This document shows, in pieces, positions 12,056-22,848 of a stretch of 62,338 nucleotides of DNA. How positions within the stretch are numbered: position 1 is the first letter of the stretch; each line of letters opens with the position of its first letter. The DNA comes from Nannochloropsis salina CCMP1776. Its lineage: Eukaryota; Sar; Eustigmatophyceae; Eustigmatales; Monodopsidaceae. The translations under genes and the position numbers were made by a program. Where the stretch lies: NCBI GenBank assembly GCA_004565275.1, contig SDOX01000011.1:868924-931261 (forward strand). The letters are read 5' to 3'. The notes beneath the pieces were generated by a model. That model was not told the origin of the DNA, made no database searches, and saw nothing but the letters and a program-made list of their open reading frames with translations.

Positions 12056-12443
12056 GAAGCCACGTGATCTTTGGGTTCGTTTCAGGAGCCCATGCGAGGG
12101 GTGGTACGCACTTTTTCTTCACTGTTATCCAGGCGTCTCACACCGCTAATTTCGCCATCAAATTGGTGAAATGCATGCATGACGCTCGAGCTAGCCTTGG
12201 TTGCTACCACTGTCATCACTTTCTACTGATCTTAATAACTAAAAACTTTAAGCCGTGTGAAAGAGAAAGAAGGCAGGGGTATGAGAACCGAGAGAATAGA
12301 TGAGGGGGGAAGGGAAGAACACAATTGGTAATTACAGGATACCCTTTCGACTTACATTGACTCATGCCCTCCAGCTTCAATCCAGATTTCGCCAACGTCT
12401 TCTCGGCCCAGTATAGGCCTCGTAAAGCCGCCTGAAAGGTCAT
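12056..12443 (-). CDS. Possible small two-exon gene of unknown function
   Basis: An ATG at 12443 opens a short exon, MTFQAALRGLYWAEKTLAKS followed by GLKLEGMSQ. It ends at a perfect donor (T|GTAAGT, about 12355). Joining it in phase to an acceptor after GATGACAG gives a product of about 72 aa that ends near 12090-12056. The exon 1 peptide has the amphipathic look of the leader of mitochondrial gamma-carbonic-anhydrase-like proteins (compare the N-terminus of the gene at 22849), but no bacterial-type gamma-CA repeat follows. The second exon is uncertain, because three other acceptors would give shorter products. It could also be an upstream exon or a relic. Treat it as a candidate only. Confidence 0.25.
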
Positions 12444-12909
12444 TTTTTCCCCCGCTTGGGACCCTCAAAGGAACCGATGACGTTTGGGTACGTAAACCAT
12501 CATAAGGAAGTAGCCTTGCCTACCTGACATGACGCGTGGGTATGTAATTCATCACATTTCCACAGCCCGGCTGCTGAAGCAGGCAATATAGCTACCACTT
12601 AGCCGGGAAGTGCTTTTGGCCATGAGGCTGTAAAAGCGTGAGCATCGGCATAAGTGCTTTTTAAAAAGGAGGTATTATCATGTGAAAGGGGCAGAAGGGG
12701 ATAGGAATACTTCAACAAGAGCGTTCGTGACCGCAGACATGCATCATCACCATGTTCGGCATGCTTGCGTTGATCGACAGACAGGCAACAAATTTTACCT
12801 TCCCGCTATGGTTTTTTCTCCAACAGAAAAACAGGTCAAAGTCTTTGAGACGTATGCGTCGTCGGTAGCATCTGTTTTCTCTCCGTATACGAATAAGATC
12901 AAACATTAA

Positions 12910-15367
12910 ATGCTTCCCGGCCGTGCATTTCAGCCGTCTGGAAGAGAACAAGAGCAGGAGCAGAGTGGCCCTTCTTTGCCTCCCCAAAACCCCTGGCAAC
13001 TGCAGCAGCAACAATATGAGTCAATATCTGGACATGGACCTGCTACCGCAGAGCAACGCCCGCCAGTGGGCCTTCCTGGAGTCGATGTAGGAGGGCGCCG
13101 AGACCTACCACCTCCTACTCCTTCCGCCGTACCCTCCCGGCCCACCATCTCCACGCCTGGTCTCTCACTGTCCTCATCTTACTCCTTTCAAGGGCAGCAG
13201 GCTCAGCATGGACAGTCACAACAACAAAGTGGAGACAGACAGCCACCCTCGGTCCTACGGTATGCGGTGAACGCGCCTCACTTTGTCCCCAAAGCGTCAA
13301 CAGAGAGCCCCGCTCTTGGGGCCAACGCCAGTCCCTCTCTACCCCCTCAAGCTAGTTTCGGAAATTTGAGGTCCACAGCCATGTCCTTCGAGCCAAGTGC
13401 TGCCTCAAATAGGCTGGACATGGGCGCCGTACCCTTCGTGCCAGGGGGCGGGGGGGGAGGCATTGGGAGAAGCAGGAGCAGCGCCGGCGACTCAGAGATC
13501 CTCCGGGTGTCTTCTTCCGCCTCCGTAGACGGCCTCAACACCCAAGCCATGCCGTTCGAACCCGGTGGTAGCCGCGGTGGGGGCGGCGCGACCGCGGGGC
13601 TACCCTATGGGGGAGAGGCGGAGGAAGACGACCTCGGTGATTCCCTAGTCAACCCCCTCCATCATTACGGGGACGAGATCTTCGACTGGTCCTTGGGTGG
13701 GAGTTCTCTCCCGGCCCCCCCTCGCATGACCTTGCAGCGCATGGGGGTGCCCGAGCAGCTGCGGCAGTTCTTCCTCTTGAAGGACCTGGACAAGGGCCGG
13801 AGTCTCCCTCCAGACGACCCCCGCTACAAGGAGATTCCCCCAGGCTTCCACCACGCCTACCCCCTGGACGACGCCCACAAAGCCAGGGGAACGGCGGGGG
13901 CCTTTGGCTACCCCAGCGTCACGTACAAAGTCCTCTCTCACGAGGACGGTCGGGCCTACGCCCTCCGTCGCTTCGATTCCGTGCGCTCCACCCCCAAGAT
14001 CGTGGCGGGGGCGCTGGAGACTTGGCGCCGGATCCAACATCCCAACATCATCAAGCTGAGCAAGGCCTTTATTCAGCACGGAAATGCCCTCTTTTTCTTG
14101 CACGAGTATCACCCAGGGGCGCAAAGCGTCACCCAACGCTACGTCGACTCCTCCCGCGCGCACTCCGGCGCCCGCCCTTCCCGCCTTCCCGAGAAACTTC
14201 TCTGGTCCTTCGTGACCCAGCTGGTCTCCGCCATTCGGGCCGTGCACGCCGCCCAGGCTGCCTGCCGCATGCTCCACCCGAACCACGTCCTGGTCACCAC
14301 GGGGGCGCGTCTCCGCCTGGGGTGCGCGGGGGTGGTGGATGTGCTGGAAAGCGAGACGCGCAAGACGTTGGCCGAGCTCCAAACCGAGGATTTGGCCATG
14401 CTCGGTCGATTGATCCTGACCCTGGCAACCCGTACGCTGCCTACCCCCCAGAGCCTGGGGGCCGCCCTCGCGCAAGTACGGCAACAGTACTCCCCAGAGC
14501 TCCATGCCTTGAGCCTGCAGCTCTGCAGCAAGCCTGGCTCTCTGAGCGTCTTTGAGCTCGTGCCCCTCCTGTCTCGGTATGCCCTGGACGAGCTGGACCG
14601 GCAGTACGCCGCCGCGGACGACCTGGAAGGACACCTCTCTCACGAGTACGAGTCGGGGCGCTTGTTCCGTCTGTCCCTTAAACTCGCCCAAGTGACCGGG
14701 CGGGCGGAGGCCATGGAGGGGCAGGACCCAGCCTGGAACGAGACAGGCACGCGGTACATCCTGAAGCTATTCAAGGTTAGGGGGGCGGGGTGGCAAATTC
14801 TTTGGGACGCGTGGGGAACGCATGTCGATCCGGTGTTCACCTCCGTTTTCCTCCCCCCCTTGTTCCCTCCCTCCTTCCCTCCCTCCCTCCCTCCCTCCCT
14901 CTTTCCTTTCCTTCGCTCGTCTCGTTCCTCCTCCGCGACGGCAGGACTACGTCTACCACCAGGAGGACGAGGGCGGGCGCCCCGTACTCGACCTGGGCCA
15001 CGTGGTGCATTCCTTGAACCGGTTGGACAGCGGCGACCCCGAGAAGATCCTTCTCATGTCCAGGGACGGACATACGATGATCATCGTCTCTTTCCAAGAC
15101 GTGAAACGCTGCCTGGAGGCGGCGTGGCTCGAGTATTGCGAGATAGCCAACCCCGCCGCCGCGACGCCGGAGCTTGGGCACCTGGTCGGGTCAGAGCACG
15201 AGGTGCCGCCTCAACTGGTCCCTGCGTATATGATGGGCGATATCGGGGTAGGAAGGGGGGGGAGAGATGCGGGGTATCCCCATCCTCACCAGCAGCAGCA
15301 GGAGGCGATGATGATTATGATGCAACAGGGTTTCGGCGGGGGGACTACTGGATATGTGCCATCCTAG
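12910..15367 (+). CDS. PAN3: PAN2-PAN3 deadenylation complex subunit PAN3
   Basis: Two exons: 12910..14775 and 14945..15367 (phase 0; intron with a CCCTCCCT-rich 3' half), 762 aa. PAN3 is the pseudokinase that dimerises and recruits the PAN2 nuclease to poly(A)-binding protein for mRNA poly(A) shortening in the cytoplasm. Visible order: Gln/Pro-rich disordered N-terminus with PAM2-like motifs (residues about 117-218); the PAN3 entry motif RMGVPEQLRQFFLLKDLDKG; and the pseudokinase domain (VTYKVLSHEDGRAYALRRFD, ETWRRIQHPNIIKLSKAF, VTQLVSAIRAVHAAQAACRM) in which the HRD and DFG motifs are degenerate, as in the family. Then come the coiled coil and the C-terminal knob DYVYHQEDEGGRPVLDLGHV ... 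SRDGHTMIIVSFQDVKRCLE. The C-terminal tail is His/Gln/Gly-rich. The ATG directly follows an AT-rich leader. Confidence 0.92.
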
Positions 15368-15777
15368 CGGGGGGGGAGGCAAGGAAAGGAGGACGGGGAC
15401 GAAGGAAAGCGAAAGCGACAACTGTACATGGATCTGTGCTCTACTTCTTCTGTACATGTCCAGGGTGTAAGGGCAGGACAACCTGCCTAACTCTGATGCG
15501 TGCGGGTGCTGGTTAATCTATCGGTGCCGAGAAAGTAGCAAATTCTTCTCAATGGACGTGGCTTGGCCTGCCTTACCGTCTCTCGAGTCCTTTCATTGCT
15601 TCTCCCTCCTTTTTTACCCTCCCTCGGCTGAAGACTACGCGTTCCTGCCCACCGCCTTATGTCATCTTTTCGAGCATCACCTGCCCCTGCCCCTCTGTGT
15701 TCGACCCGCCTCCCTTTGACTCTGTGCAAGCCCCCCCATCTTTCCCACGTTCCTAACCCGTCCTCCTCCCTTCCTCC
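15368..15777. other. Convergent 3' region between PAN3 and the SPO16-like gene
   Basis: 410 bp between two facing stop codons. It is C/T-rich on the plus strand and has only short shadow frames. No gene or RNA recognised. Confidence 0.4.
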
Positions 15778-16731
15778 CTACTCGCCCAGCCCGTCCAAGA
15801 ACTCTGTGAGACTCTCCGCTGTCGCCCTTTCGATGGGACACTCTCTCAGCAGCTGATCCCTCCCCGCGCCAGCCAACGCATCCATCTGCCCGTACACAGC
15901 CAGGACTCGCCATAATTCTTTCTCGTCGTGCAATCGAAGGCAATTAAGGAAGAGCTCACGACCAACGTCTTCGGCCGCCTCGCTCGACGTGGCACCTGAA
16001 AGCAAAGAGGCATAATATCGGCTTTGTGCCTGTCGCTTTGCGTCATCGCCCAAAAGAGAAATGGTCTCACAGACTCCTCGGCAAGCATCGTCGAGGTCGC
16101 TGGCAAGGAGAAAGGAGAGGCGGCCGTTGAGGGGGACTTGTTCTTGCAGCGCGAACCAGTTGGATGGAGTTTTGTCGCGCGTGGGAGAAATAAAGACGGC
16201 GATGGGGTGTTGCGAGCTCTTGCCTTGGAAATTAGAAAGACGAATTACCGTCTGGATATGGATGAAAAGAGACAGAGAATGATGACGTGAATGGGTGCTA
16301 AACGAGTCATACGTGCACAGCGCAGTGCATGCATGATGCCTGCTCAGATAACAGGCTTCACGTACTTTTGCAAAGAGTGAGGGATTGTTTATTTCATGTA
16401 AAGTGAGCAGTAGCAGAGATAAGGTCCGGTTGCGGCATGATACGCTGTTTTTTTGTAATGTTTAAAGTCTCTTGAAAGGGCAATGCAGACTCAAGTAATG
16501 GTCGTACGGAAGCACGTACACTGCATCCGATGTTTCGAGGTTCGTGAACTTGACGAGGTCGGCGTGACGCTTCAGTTTTTGCAAAAGGCCATGATTTTGC
16601 TTGTCAGGATGTAGCAAGAGGATGACTTTAGGTTTCGGAATTTGCTGTTCAGGCTGCTGACGAGGGCCCTGGGAAGTGGGCGGCAACGAGGGGCGAAGAG
16701 CGTCGTTGGGAAAAGATGGCGAGGAGGACAT
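15778..16731 (-). CDS. Possible SPO16-like (ERCC1-fold) meiotic protein
   Basis: A three-exon model fits in phase: 16731..16508, 16444..16366, 16251..15778, 258 aa. The order of elements resembles SPO16, the small XPF/ERCC1-like partner of the ZMM protein SHOC1/Zip2 in meiotic crossing-over. KPKVILLLHPDKQNHGLLQK is a first beta-strand plus helix. ETSDAVYVLP is a hydrophobic strand like the family's GVAFLLMD. LHEINNPSLFAK joins VIRLSNFQG. Then come HPIAVFISPTRDKTPSNWFA and LNGRLSFLLASDLDDACRGV. The C-terminal helices, ending ECPIERATAESLTEFLDGLG, could be a helix-hairpin-helix unit. This is a pattern judgement; sequence conservation in this family is very low. The first intron is short (63 nt), and the middle exon rests on phase and similarity only. 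Alternative: an unrelated lineage-specific protein. Confidence 0.4.
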
Positions 16732-17578
16732 GAAGAGTCTCGAACACCTATCGTACTGGATTATAAAAGCCTATTTAATCAGCCCTATCAACGACAATGT
16801 GGCGTCGGCAGGAAATTGCGCAATAGACTGTGATTGAGCCATTCCTCTTACCTCCTCCCTGACCTCGGACGATGTGAAGGGAAAGAGAGAGCGAGATGAT
16901 GACCACCTAAAGCAATAACAAACGTGCACGAACAACTCATGCGGCACATCTCAAACATCAAAAAGTATTATTGTCCTGATTACGCCTTACTGACCGGTCA
17001 GCATCCGGTTCTGAAACGGACATATCAAGGGGCACCTCGCCTCCTCGATCATCATCAAGGGACCTACGCACCAGCCGAACAGGCTCTGTGGTACCTCGGC
17101 TGACTATGTGGGAACTTCTGCGTGAGTTGTGTACGGACGGGTCACCAGTTCTATGGTAGTATCTTTGGCGTACTGAGAGGCTGAGTTGCGTTTCGGGTGC
17201 AATTTAAGAGGGGTTTGCTAGCTTCGACGTCCCAAGGCAAGCAAGCACCCAGGTTTGTACTACACTTGTAGCAGCCCAGCTGGACATCTCTTCCAGCGGC
17301 TGGTGGGACGGATCGGTACTGGTGGGACCGTGTTAAGCACGAATGTTTAGTATACCCAGTAAACGAGCATAATCCTCAGCCATACGCTTAGTTATACGTC
17401 ATTCGGGCGCCTCTGGTCGCATGGTTTGATTTTGCTGGTCCCTGGTATCAATCAGACCTGGGGCGGCCAAATATCCATTCTGTCCCACACAGTCAAGCTT
17501 TACCAGTACCTTCCCAAAATCTTTCCACGACATAGAAGGCCCGGTAGATACAGAAGGACCACACGAAGGAGGCACACA
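16732..17578. promoter_or_regulatory. Divergent intergenic region, SPO16-like / IF-3
   Basis: About 850 bp between divergent starts. Balanced base composition and only short frames. It should contain both promoters and leaders. I see no repeat or RNA gene. Confidence 0.35.
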
Positions 17579-18833
17579 ATGCAGTTCAGCCCCCTCTGTC
17601 CCAGCAGATTGCTGGTGACACTCTGTCTGACTCTTGGCCTTGTGTACCTGGTACGTACAGAGCGAGAAGGAGATGGTGTGTGCAGTTTATGCTGTGGCGC
17701 ACGTCAAGCGCCTGATAAAGAGCGCGTCGATAAGGATGGTGTTGGGGGTAGCAAGGAAGACATTCGTGTCCCCTTGCGATCTGCAGGTGGTTGGTCGTCG
17801 TGTCCCGTTGTTTGCTGATCATCTGACCCTTTGAGTCGAAATGCTACCAGGGGAGGAGAAACCCTAGGGTCTCTTGCCTGTGTCACTTGTATGGCTTCTG
17901 CTGGCATTTGAGCCTAGTGTCCACCGCAAGGCTCATAAGGCCTGATACCTCTGCCTTCCGCGGGTGTGGCTGCCACTTTTGAGGGAGACGCAGCATCCTT
18001 GCATGTTCCTGGGCTCCGATCACGCGCTTCGATGCCTCACTCTCCTTATTCTCCCGTCCTCTCCCTCCTCTTGTGATACCTCCCCGGCATAGGTCACGGC
18101 CTTCCACGCGCCTTTTCTCCCCACCCACGTCAGTCGTTCCTCCTTGTCCACGTCCTCCCCAATAAGATGCTACAGCACACGTCCCCCGTCCCCCCGCCCT
18201 CCTGGAAATGGCGGCGGACCGAGCCGGCCCCCATTTCGCCCGAATTCTCCCCGACCGAGTGGGGGTGGCCGCAACCGTTGGGGTCCGCCTGAGGTTGACC
18301 CGAACAAGCCGCCGATGAACGACGCCTTGCTGCGCATGGCGCCTGGGAATGTGCGGGTGGTGATTTCGAACCCGGAGGATGGAGACGAGATGGCGGGGGT
18401 GATGGCGACCACGGAGGCGCTGGCCAAAGCGAAGGAGATGGGCTTGGACCTGATCATGATCAGTGAGACGGCTGATCCGCCCGTGGTCAAGATTATCGAC
18501 TACGGGAAGTTCAAGTACTCGTTGGAGAAGAAGAAGAAGGAGCAGAAGAAGAAGGCGAAGACGACGGAGGTGAAGGAGGTGAAAATGTCCTACAAGATCG
18601 AGAACCACGACTACGGCGTGAGGATGAAGCAAATGACCCGCTTCCTGGACGAGGGGGACAAGGTCAAGGTGATGATTCAGTTTCGAGGGCGGGAGCAGCA
18701 ACACATAGATTTGGGTCACGAACTTTTGGGCAAGGTGGGGGGGGACCTGAAGGAGTTGGCGGTGCAGGAAGGGGTTGTGAGGAGGGAGGGTGGACGGTTG
18801 ATTGCCCTCTTTAAGCCAAAGAAGACGGTGTAA
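17579..18833 (+). CDS. infC: Plastid translation initiation factor IF-3 with bipartite targeting leader
   Basis: Two exons: 17579..17650 and 18093..18833 (phase 0; CTG|GTACGT donor, CATAG acceptor), 270 aa. IF-3 binds the small ribosomal subunit and checks the start codon. Exon 1 encodes just a signal peptide, starting MQFSPLCPSRLL and with core LLVTLCLTLGLVYL. Exon 2 opens with VTAFHAPFLP, so the cleavage region reads V-T-A|F-H-A-P, an ASAFAP-type motif of proteins sent to plastids with four membranes. The mature part is typical: PPMNDALLRMAPGNVRVVIS, EALAKAKEMGLDLIMISETA, PPVVKIIDYGKFKYSLEKKK, VKEVKMSYKIENHDYGVRMK, then KVKVMIQFRGRE. The family's usual INxxI near the start of the N-domain reads MNDALL. 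A Pro/Gly/Arg-rich linker precedes the domain. Without the first exon the leader would look incomplete. Confidence 0.88.
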
Positions 18834-19366
18834 ATGGAGGGAAGTGGAGGAGGACGGGGGAGCGAGGGGGGGGGCGGGGGGCCATGGTAAGAGTAGGGGG
18901 AGTGTTGGGAGTGCGCTTGTACCCTCTGTCGCACCCTTTGGCCGGAGAAAGGGTGTCGGAAAAGTGGGGGGGAAAAATAAGGTGAAAAGAAAGCCGGGAA
19001 AGCGACCTGCACACCGCGCTGCTTTCTTGCTTTTCCTGACAGGTGGGAGGCGTCCACTGAAAGGGAGGTGTGGCGTGGGGGGACAGAACGTGCCTCGGTC
19101 TGCACAGGTGACCCTGCCTCCCAGCACCTGACCCTCCTTGGCCGCCATCCTCCACTCTCCCTCCATCCAAGCCCCTAACAGACCGAACATGCCTGTATAT
19201 CTACGTTACCCTTTACAAGCCTTCACACTCCCTACCTTATACATAAAGCTCGACAAATGTACATGCGTCTACTTCCTTTCCCTACAATTGCCTTTCCTCA
19301 ACAATTTGCCTTCCCTCCCTCCCCCCATTCCCCCTTCATCCCTCCTCCCGAAGCGCTCTCCGCCGC
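18834..19366. other. Convergent 3' region between IF-3 and EXO1
   Basis: About 530 bp. G-rich right after the IF-3 stop, then C/T-rich towards the EXO1 stop. No supported gene. Open frames on both strands here are extensions of composition bias. Confidence 0.4.
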
Positions 19367-22240
19367 TCATTCCACCTCCAAATCCTCCTGCGCCCGACGG
19401 GAAAGGAAGCGAGGACCGCCCGAAGGGATGGGAGGAGGATCAGAGGGGGAAACACGGCGGGGTGGTGAGCCGGCCACATGGACGCCCAGAGACGGGTCCT
19501 GGAAGCGCTGGAATGGTGGTTGGCCTTGGAGACGGTGCAGGTCATGGGAAAGGGAGGAGCTACTCGAGAAAGCGTCGAGGACAGACCTGGATTCCCAGCT
19601 GGGCCGGTACTGTGCGCGTCGGCCCCCTCCCTGGAAGACCTCAACCATATTTTCATGCCCATGGTGTGGTAAGAATGGGGTGCCCGGCTGTGGGAGAAAA
19701 GCTCCACGATCCCTCCCATCTGAAGGGTTCCAGAAGTCATGGTGCGCACCGAGTAATTCCTGCTCTTCTTCTCCCCGTTGCTGCCGCGGGCGCCATTCAT
19801 CCCCGACGGAACCCGCGTCGGCAGCCCAGGCAAGAGGCCCTTTCTGGCCCTTACTGTTGATTCGGAGGGCGAACGGCTGGCTGAAGGGAGGGACAAATTC
19901 CGTGTGCCGAGAAGGAGAGCAGGCGCTGGTGGAGGAGGGAATGGCGGACTGGAGAAGGAGGGAGGTGGCGTGTGGGAGTTGAAACCCCCCGGCAGCCCTC
20001 TCCTCCGCGCCGGTGGGCGTCCCTTGTCGTGCTAGGCCCCGCTCTCCCTGGGGGGAATGCGGCTGCGATTCGGAGAGAGGCGTGTGTCTCGGTGCCGCGG
20101 GGTGGGAGGCAGTGGCAGTCACGCGGGAGGCTACCATGTCCAGGCCTCTCCGCCTCCGTTGCCGGCGTCGCACTGTCTCCATCGAGTCGTTCACCATAGG
20201 GGATTGGAACTCGGCAGTCGTCATGGGGGGAAGAAGGCCCTTCGCCCCCGTCCCACTTCCTGTTTGCCTGCCTCCACCTGCGCTTCGAGCCCGCTTGGTC
20301 ACTGTCTCGCCCGAGACGCTTCTCCCACTCGCCGCGACACTCTCCCGTCGGAGACGTTCAGCTTCCTCCCATCGGCTCAGGGCCTCCCGAGCATCCTGGA
20401 TTGAGGGGGAAGGCTCGACGTGGGCGTCACTCTCCGTCGCGTGGAGGGTCTGGGAGGGACGCGAAGCAGGGAATGGGAGAGAGGGTGGGCCAGAAGGCGC
20501 GTTGGAGGAGGAGCCGAGCCTCAGAGGCGCCAGGGGCCGTCGTGGGAAGTAGGTGCTTTCAGCCTTGCCCACCTTGCACCCCCGCGTGCCGGCTTCCTGT
20601 GCCTCCCACGCTTCCGACTCCCTGGCCTCGCGATCGTCGCCCGCCCCCGCCGTCTCCTGCTTCCTCTTGCCCCTTCCCAAATGACCACCGGGGGAGGGCG
20701 CCCGGTCCCTCTCCCTCCCAGCATGCCCGTGCAGAACCATCCCCTGAGTGGCCGAGCCCCGCACTCCCATTCCCAGGCTCTCCTCGTCCGCCCCCGTCAC
20801 CCCACTCCCCCTCCTTTCCCCTGCTTGCCCTCCTTCTTCCTCTCCCTTTCCTGTTGGGGCCTGCCCCCTCGCAAGGCGGCCTTCCACGGCGGCCATGGCC
20901 TTCTCTACCCTCTCTTTTGACGCCCTCCGGACCATATCAGCCTCCTCCTCTGCGCTTCGCTGCATCCAAAACAAGCTTCGGCCTCCAATTGTCTGCGTCT
21001 TGACCGAGACCGCTGCCAGGCACTCCTTCCCTCTCTCCTTCCCTCCCTCCCTCCCTCGGGACTCGCTCCACGCCGGTTGGATGTGGACGTGCTGCTCTAC
21101 CCCCTCCATCCTTAAACCCACCTCCCCTCCCCGGCCTTGGTGCTCCCTTCGACCTGCTCCGCCTCCCTCCTCTTCGTCTTTCCGATCCCCACGACAAGGC
21201 AGCCCTGGCCTCTCCCCTTCCGACCCCGCGTAGGCCTGTAAAGTGTCTGGGTTCAGGCGTCCCTCCGCCACGGCCCGCGCCAGCTCCGGCGCATGCCGCG
21301 GCCCCAGAAAGCTCAAATCCAGCTCCAAGTGCGCCGGGGTAAAAGGCGTGAGGGGGACGATGCCACCGTCCTCCGGGTCGTAGACGTAATGGTGGCGGAA
21401 GGTCAAGCGGGCACGGGCGAAGCGTTCCATGTAGTCGCCGGGAACCGCCATCTCCTTGCCTCCCGGGGTCGCCAAGGCCCCAAGGACCTTCTTATACGTG
21501 CGATGTTGTCGGACCAGCTTGTGCGCGGTCTTGATGCCCAGACCGGGCAGGTTAGGCAGGTAGTCGCAGCCGGCCAACAGGCACATGTCAAGGAACATGT
21601 TCTCTGTCCACCCTTCGAAATCGTAGTCTTCGTTCAGCGCCAAGTTTCGACGCTCGATCTCTTGCGCGCGCCCTTCCTTGTCCAATTTAAAGAGCACGCG
21701 GGGGCAGCCGTAGGGGAGTGTGTCCGAGTCTTCGCTGATGACAAGGTCCACCACGCCTTTTCGCGCCAAATAGGCCAACTGCGCGTCTGCCTCGTACGGT
21801 GCCACCATGTACCGGACGTTCGCTTCTTGCAGGCACTTGATCAATTCGTAGGCCATTTCATGGGTGATAATGACAGCTTTTTGAAACAACGTACGTGCCT
21901 GTCCGATTTGCCCTTCCTCGTGCACTGCCAACGCCTTGGCTCGTGCTTCTGTTCGAGCTGCCCGTCGGGAGAGATGCAAGTCGCGCTTGGCCGGAATGCT
22001 AGCTCCATCAAACACCATGAATGGCGTGATCCCATTCTCCTGCAAAATGCGTATGCGTTCCATACAGAAACGAATATATTTGTCTGTGGTTTTACCGAGC
22101 ACGAGCTCCGTACAACATGTAAAGGCACCACGGTGCAGCCAGCAGAAAGCGTCGATTCCCGCCATCATTCCCTGATACTCTCGCAAATGCACGGTGTGCG
22201 TCACTGATTTCAGCAATGGAAGCAAACCTGCGATGCCCAT
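19367..22240 (-). CDS. EXO1: Exonuclease 1 (FEN1/XPG family 5'-3' exonuclease)
   Basis: Single exon, 957 aa. EXO1 resects DNA ends and works in mismatch repair and recombination in the nucleus. The N-terminus is canonical: MGIAGLLPLLKSVTHTVHLR, then GIDAFCWLHRGAFTC (metal-binding Asp) and PFMVFDGASIPAKRDLHLSR (second Asp). VRYMVAPYEADAQLAYLARK carries the Glu and Asp of the catalytic centre, VISEDSDTLPYGCPRVLFKL two further Asp. GCDYLPNLPGLGIKTAHKLV is the helix-two-turn-helix with its Asp. All metal ligands expected for the family are present. After about residue 340 the protein becomes low complexity (Arg/Glu/Gly/Ser-rich), which is normal for EXO1 tails. The long open frame on the opposite strand (21293-22207) is a codon-bias shadow. 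The gene is divergent from the gamma-CA-like gene, 608 bp away. Confidence 0.93.
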   Translation of the reverse strand: MGIAGLLPLLKSVTHTVHLREYQGMMAGIDAFCWLHRGAFTCCTELVLGKTTDKYIRFCMERIRILQENGITPFMVFDGASIPAKRDLHLSRRAARTEARAKALAVHEEGQIGQARTLFQKAVIITHEMAYELIKCLQEANVRYMVAPYEADAQLAYLARKGVVDLVISEDSDTLPYGCPRVLFKLDKEGRAQEIERRNLALNEDYDFEGWTENMFLDMCLLAGCDYLPNLPGLGIKTAHKLVRQHRTYKKVLGALATPGGKEMAVPGDYMERFARARLTFRHHYVYDPEDGGIVPLTPFTPAHLELDLSFLGPRHAPELARAVAEGRLNPDTLQAYAGSEGERPGLPCRGDRKDEEEGGGAGRREHQGRGGEVGLRMEGVEQHVHIQPAWSESRGREGGKERGKECLAAVSVKTQTIGGRSLFWMQRSAEEEADMVRRASKERVEKAMAAVEGRLARGQAPTGKGEEEGGQAGERRGSGVTGADEESLGMGVRGSATQGMVLHGHAGRERDRAPSPGGHLGRGKRKQETAGAGDDREARESEAWEAQEAGTRGCKVGKAESTYFPRRPLAPLRLGSSSNAPSGPPSLPFPASRPSQTLHATESDAHVEPSPSIQDAREALSRWEEAERLRRESVAASGRSVSGETVTKRARSAGGGRQTGSGTGAKGLLPPMTTAEFQSPMVNDSMETVRRRQRRRRGLDMVASRVTATASHPAAPRHTPLSESQPHSPQGERGLARQGTPTGAEERAAGGFQLPHATSLLLQSAIPSSTSACSPSRHTEFVPPFSQPFALRINSKGQKGPLAWAADAGSVGDEWRPRQQRGEEEQELLGAHHDFWNPSDGRDRGAFLPQPGTPFLPHHGHENMVEVFQGGGRRAQYRPSWESRSVLDAFSSSSSLSHDLHRLQGQPPFQRFQDPSLGVHVAGSPPRRVSPSDPPPIPSGGPRFLSRRAQEDLEVE

Positions 22241-22848
22241 GCTTGGTCACTTGTTTACGTGACGGGTTAGGGGGTACATGGGGTGGTATTTTGACGAGGA
22301 CAAAGAGAAGGAAGTGAGGGGAGGTAGGGCGTAAGCAGGGTTTGAGTAAGTGTCAGAAGAACAAAATTCAGTGGCCCCTGCTCACGCTATCTATATTTTC
22401 CAAAGAAAACACGCAAAAACGACGAAAATAGGGGACCTGGACGCGGGTCGAGCGCGTTTTGGTCACGACCCCGAATGTCAGCGAGGAGGCGAGGGAGGAG
22501 GGAGGGAAAGAGGATGGGGGAGAGAGGAGGGGGGGGGCCAAGATTAAATGTGGGCTATGCGAGCGTCTCCTCCCAGGGGAGGGTCTCACGTAACCCTGTT
22601 TCTCGTGGGTTTGGCAAGCGTTACCGTTGTGACTTGGAAGGTCGGTCGCGGTAATCTGCTTGGTGTTTTAACACCGGCCTTAGAACGTCATTCCTCTATC
22701 ATTCTTGTCTCTGAAGTGCACGAGAGCAGCCCCGCGCCCTCAGCGCGATTATCCCGCAGGTCATCTCATGGCCATTGGCATTTCAACTGCTCACCAAAAT
22801 GTCATCAACTCACATTTTCACGTAGTAGGGCACGTGGGTAGGAGCAGC
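22241..22848. promoter_or_regulatory. Divergent intergenic region, EXO1 / gamma-CA-like
   Basis: 608 bp between two divergent ATGs. It contains a purine-rich G/A stretch near 22480-22545 and no supported gene. It probably holds both promoters. Confidence 0.4.

Noticed and set aside
13645-14691. 348-codon open frame on the minus strand inside PAN3
   Set aside because: It is antisense to highly conserved PAN3 coding sequence and follows from GC-rich codon use; the product has no family features.
21293-22207. 304-codon open frame on the plus strand inside EXO1
   Set aside because: Antisense shadow of the EXO1 nuclease domain, whose catalytic motifs are all intact on the other strand.
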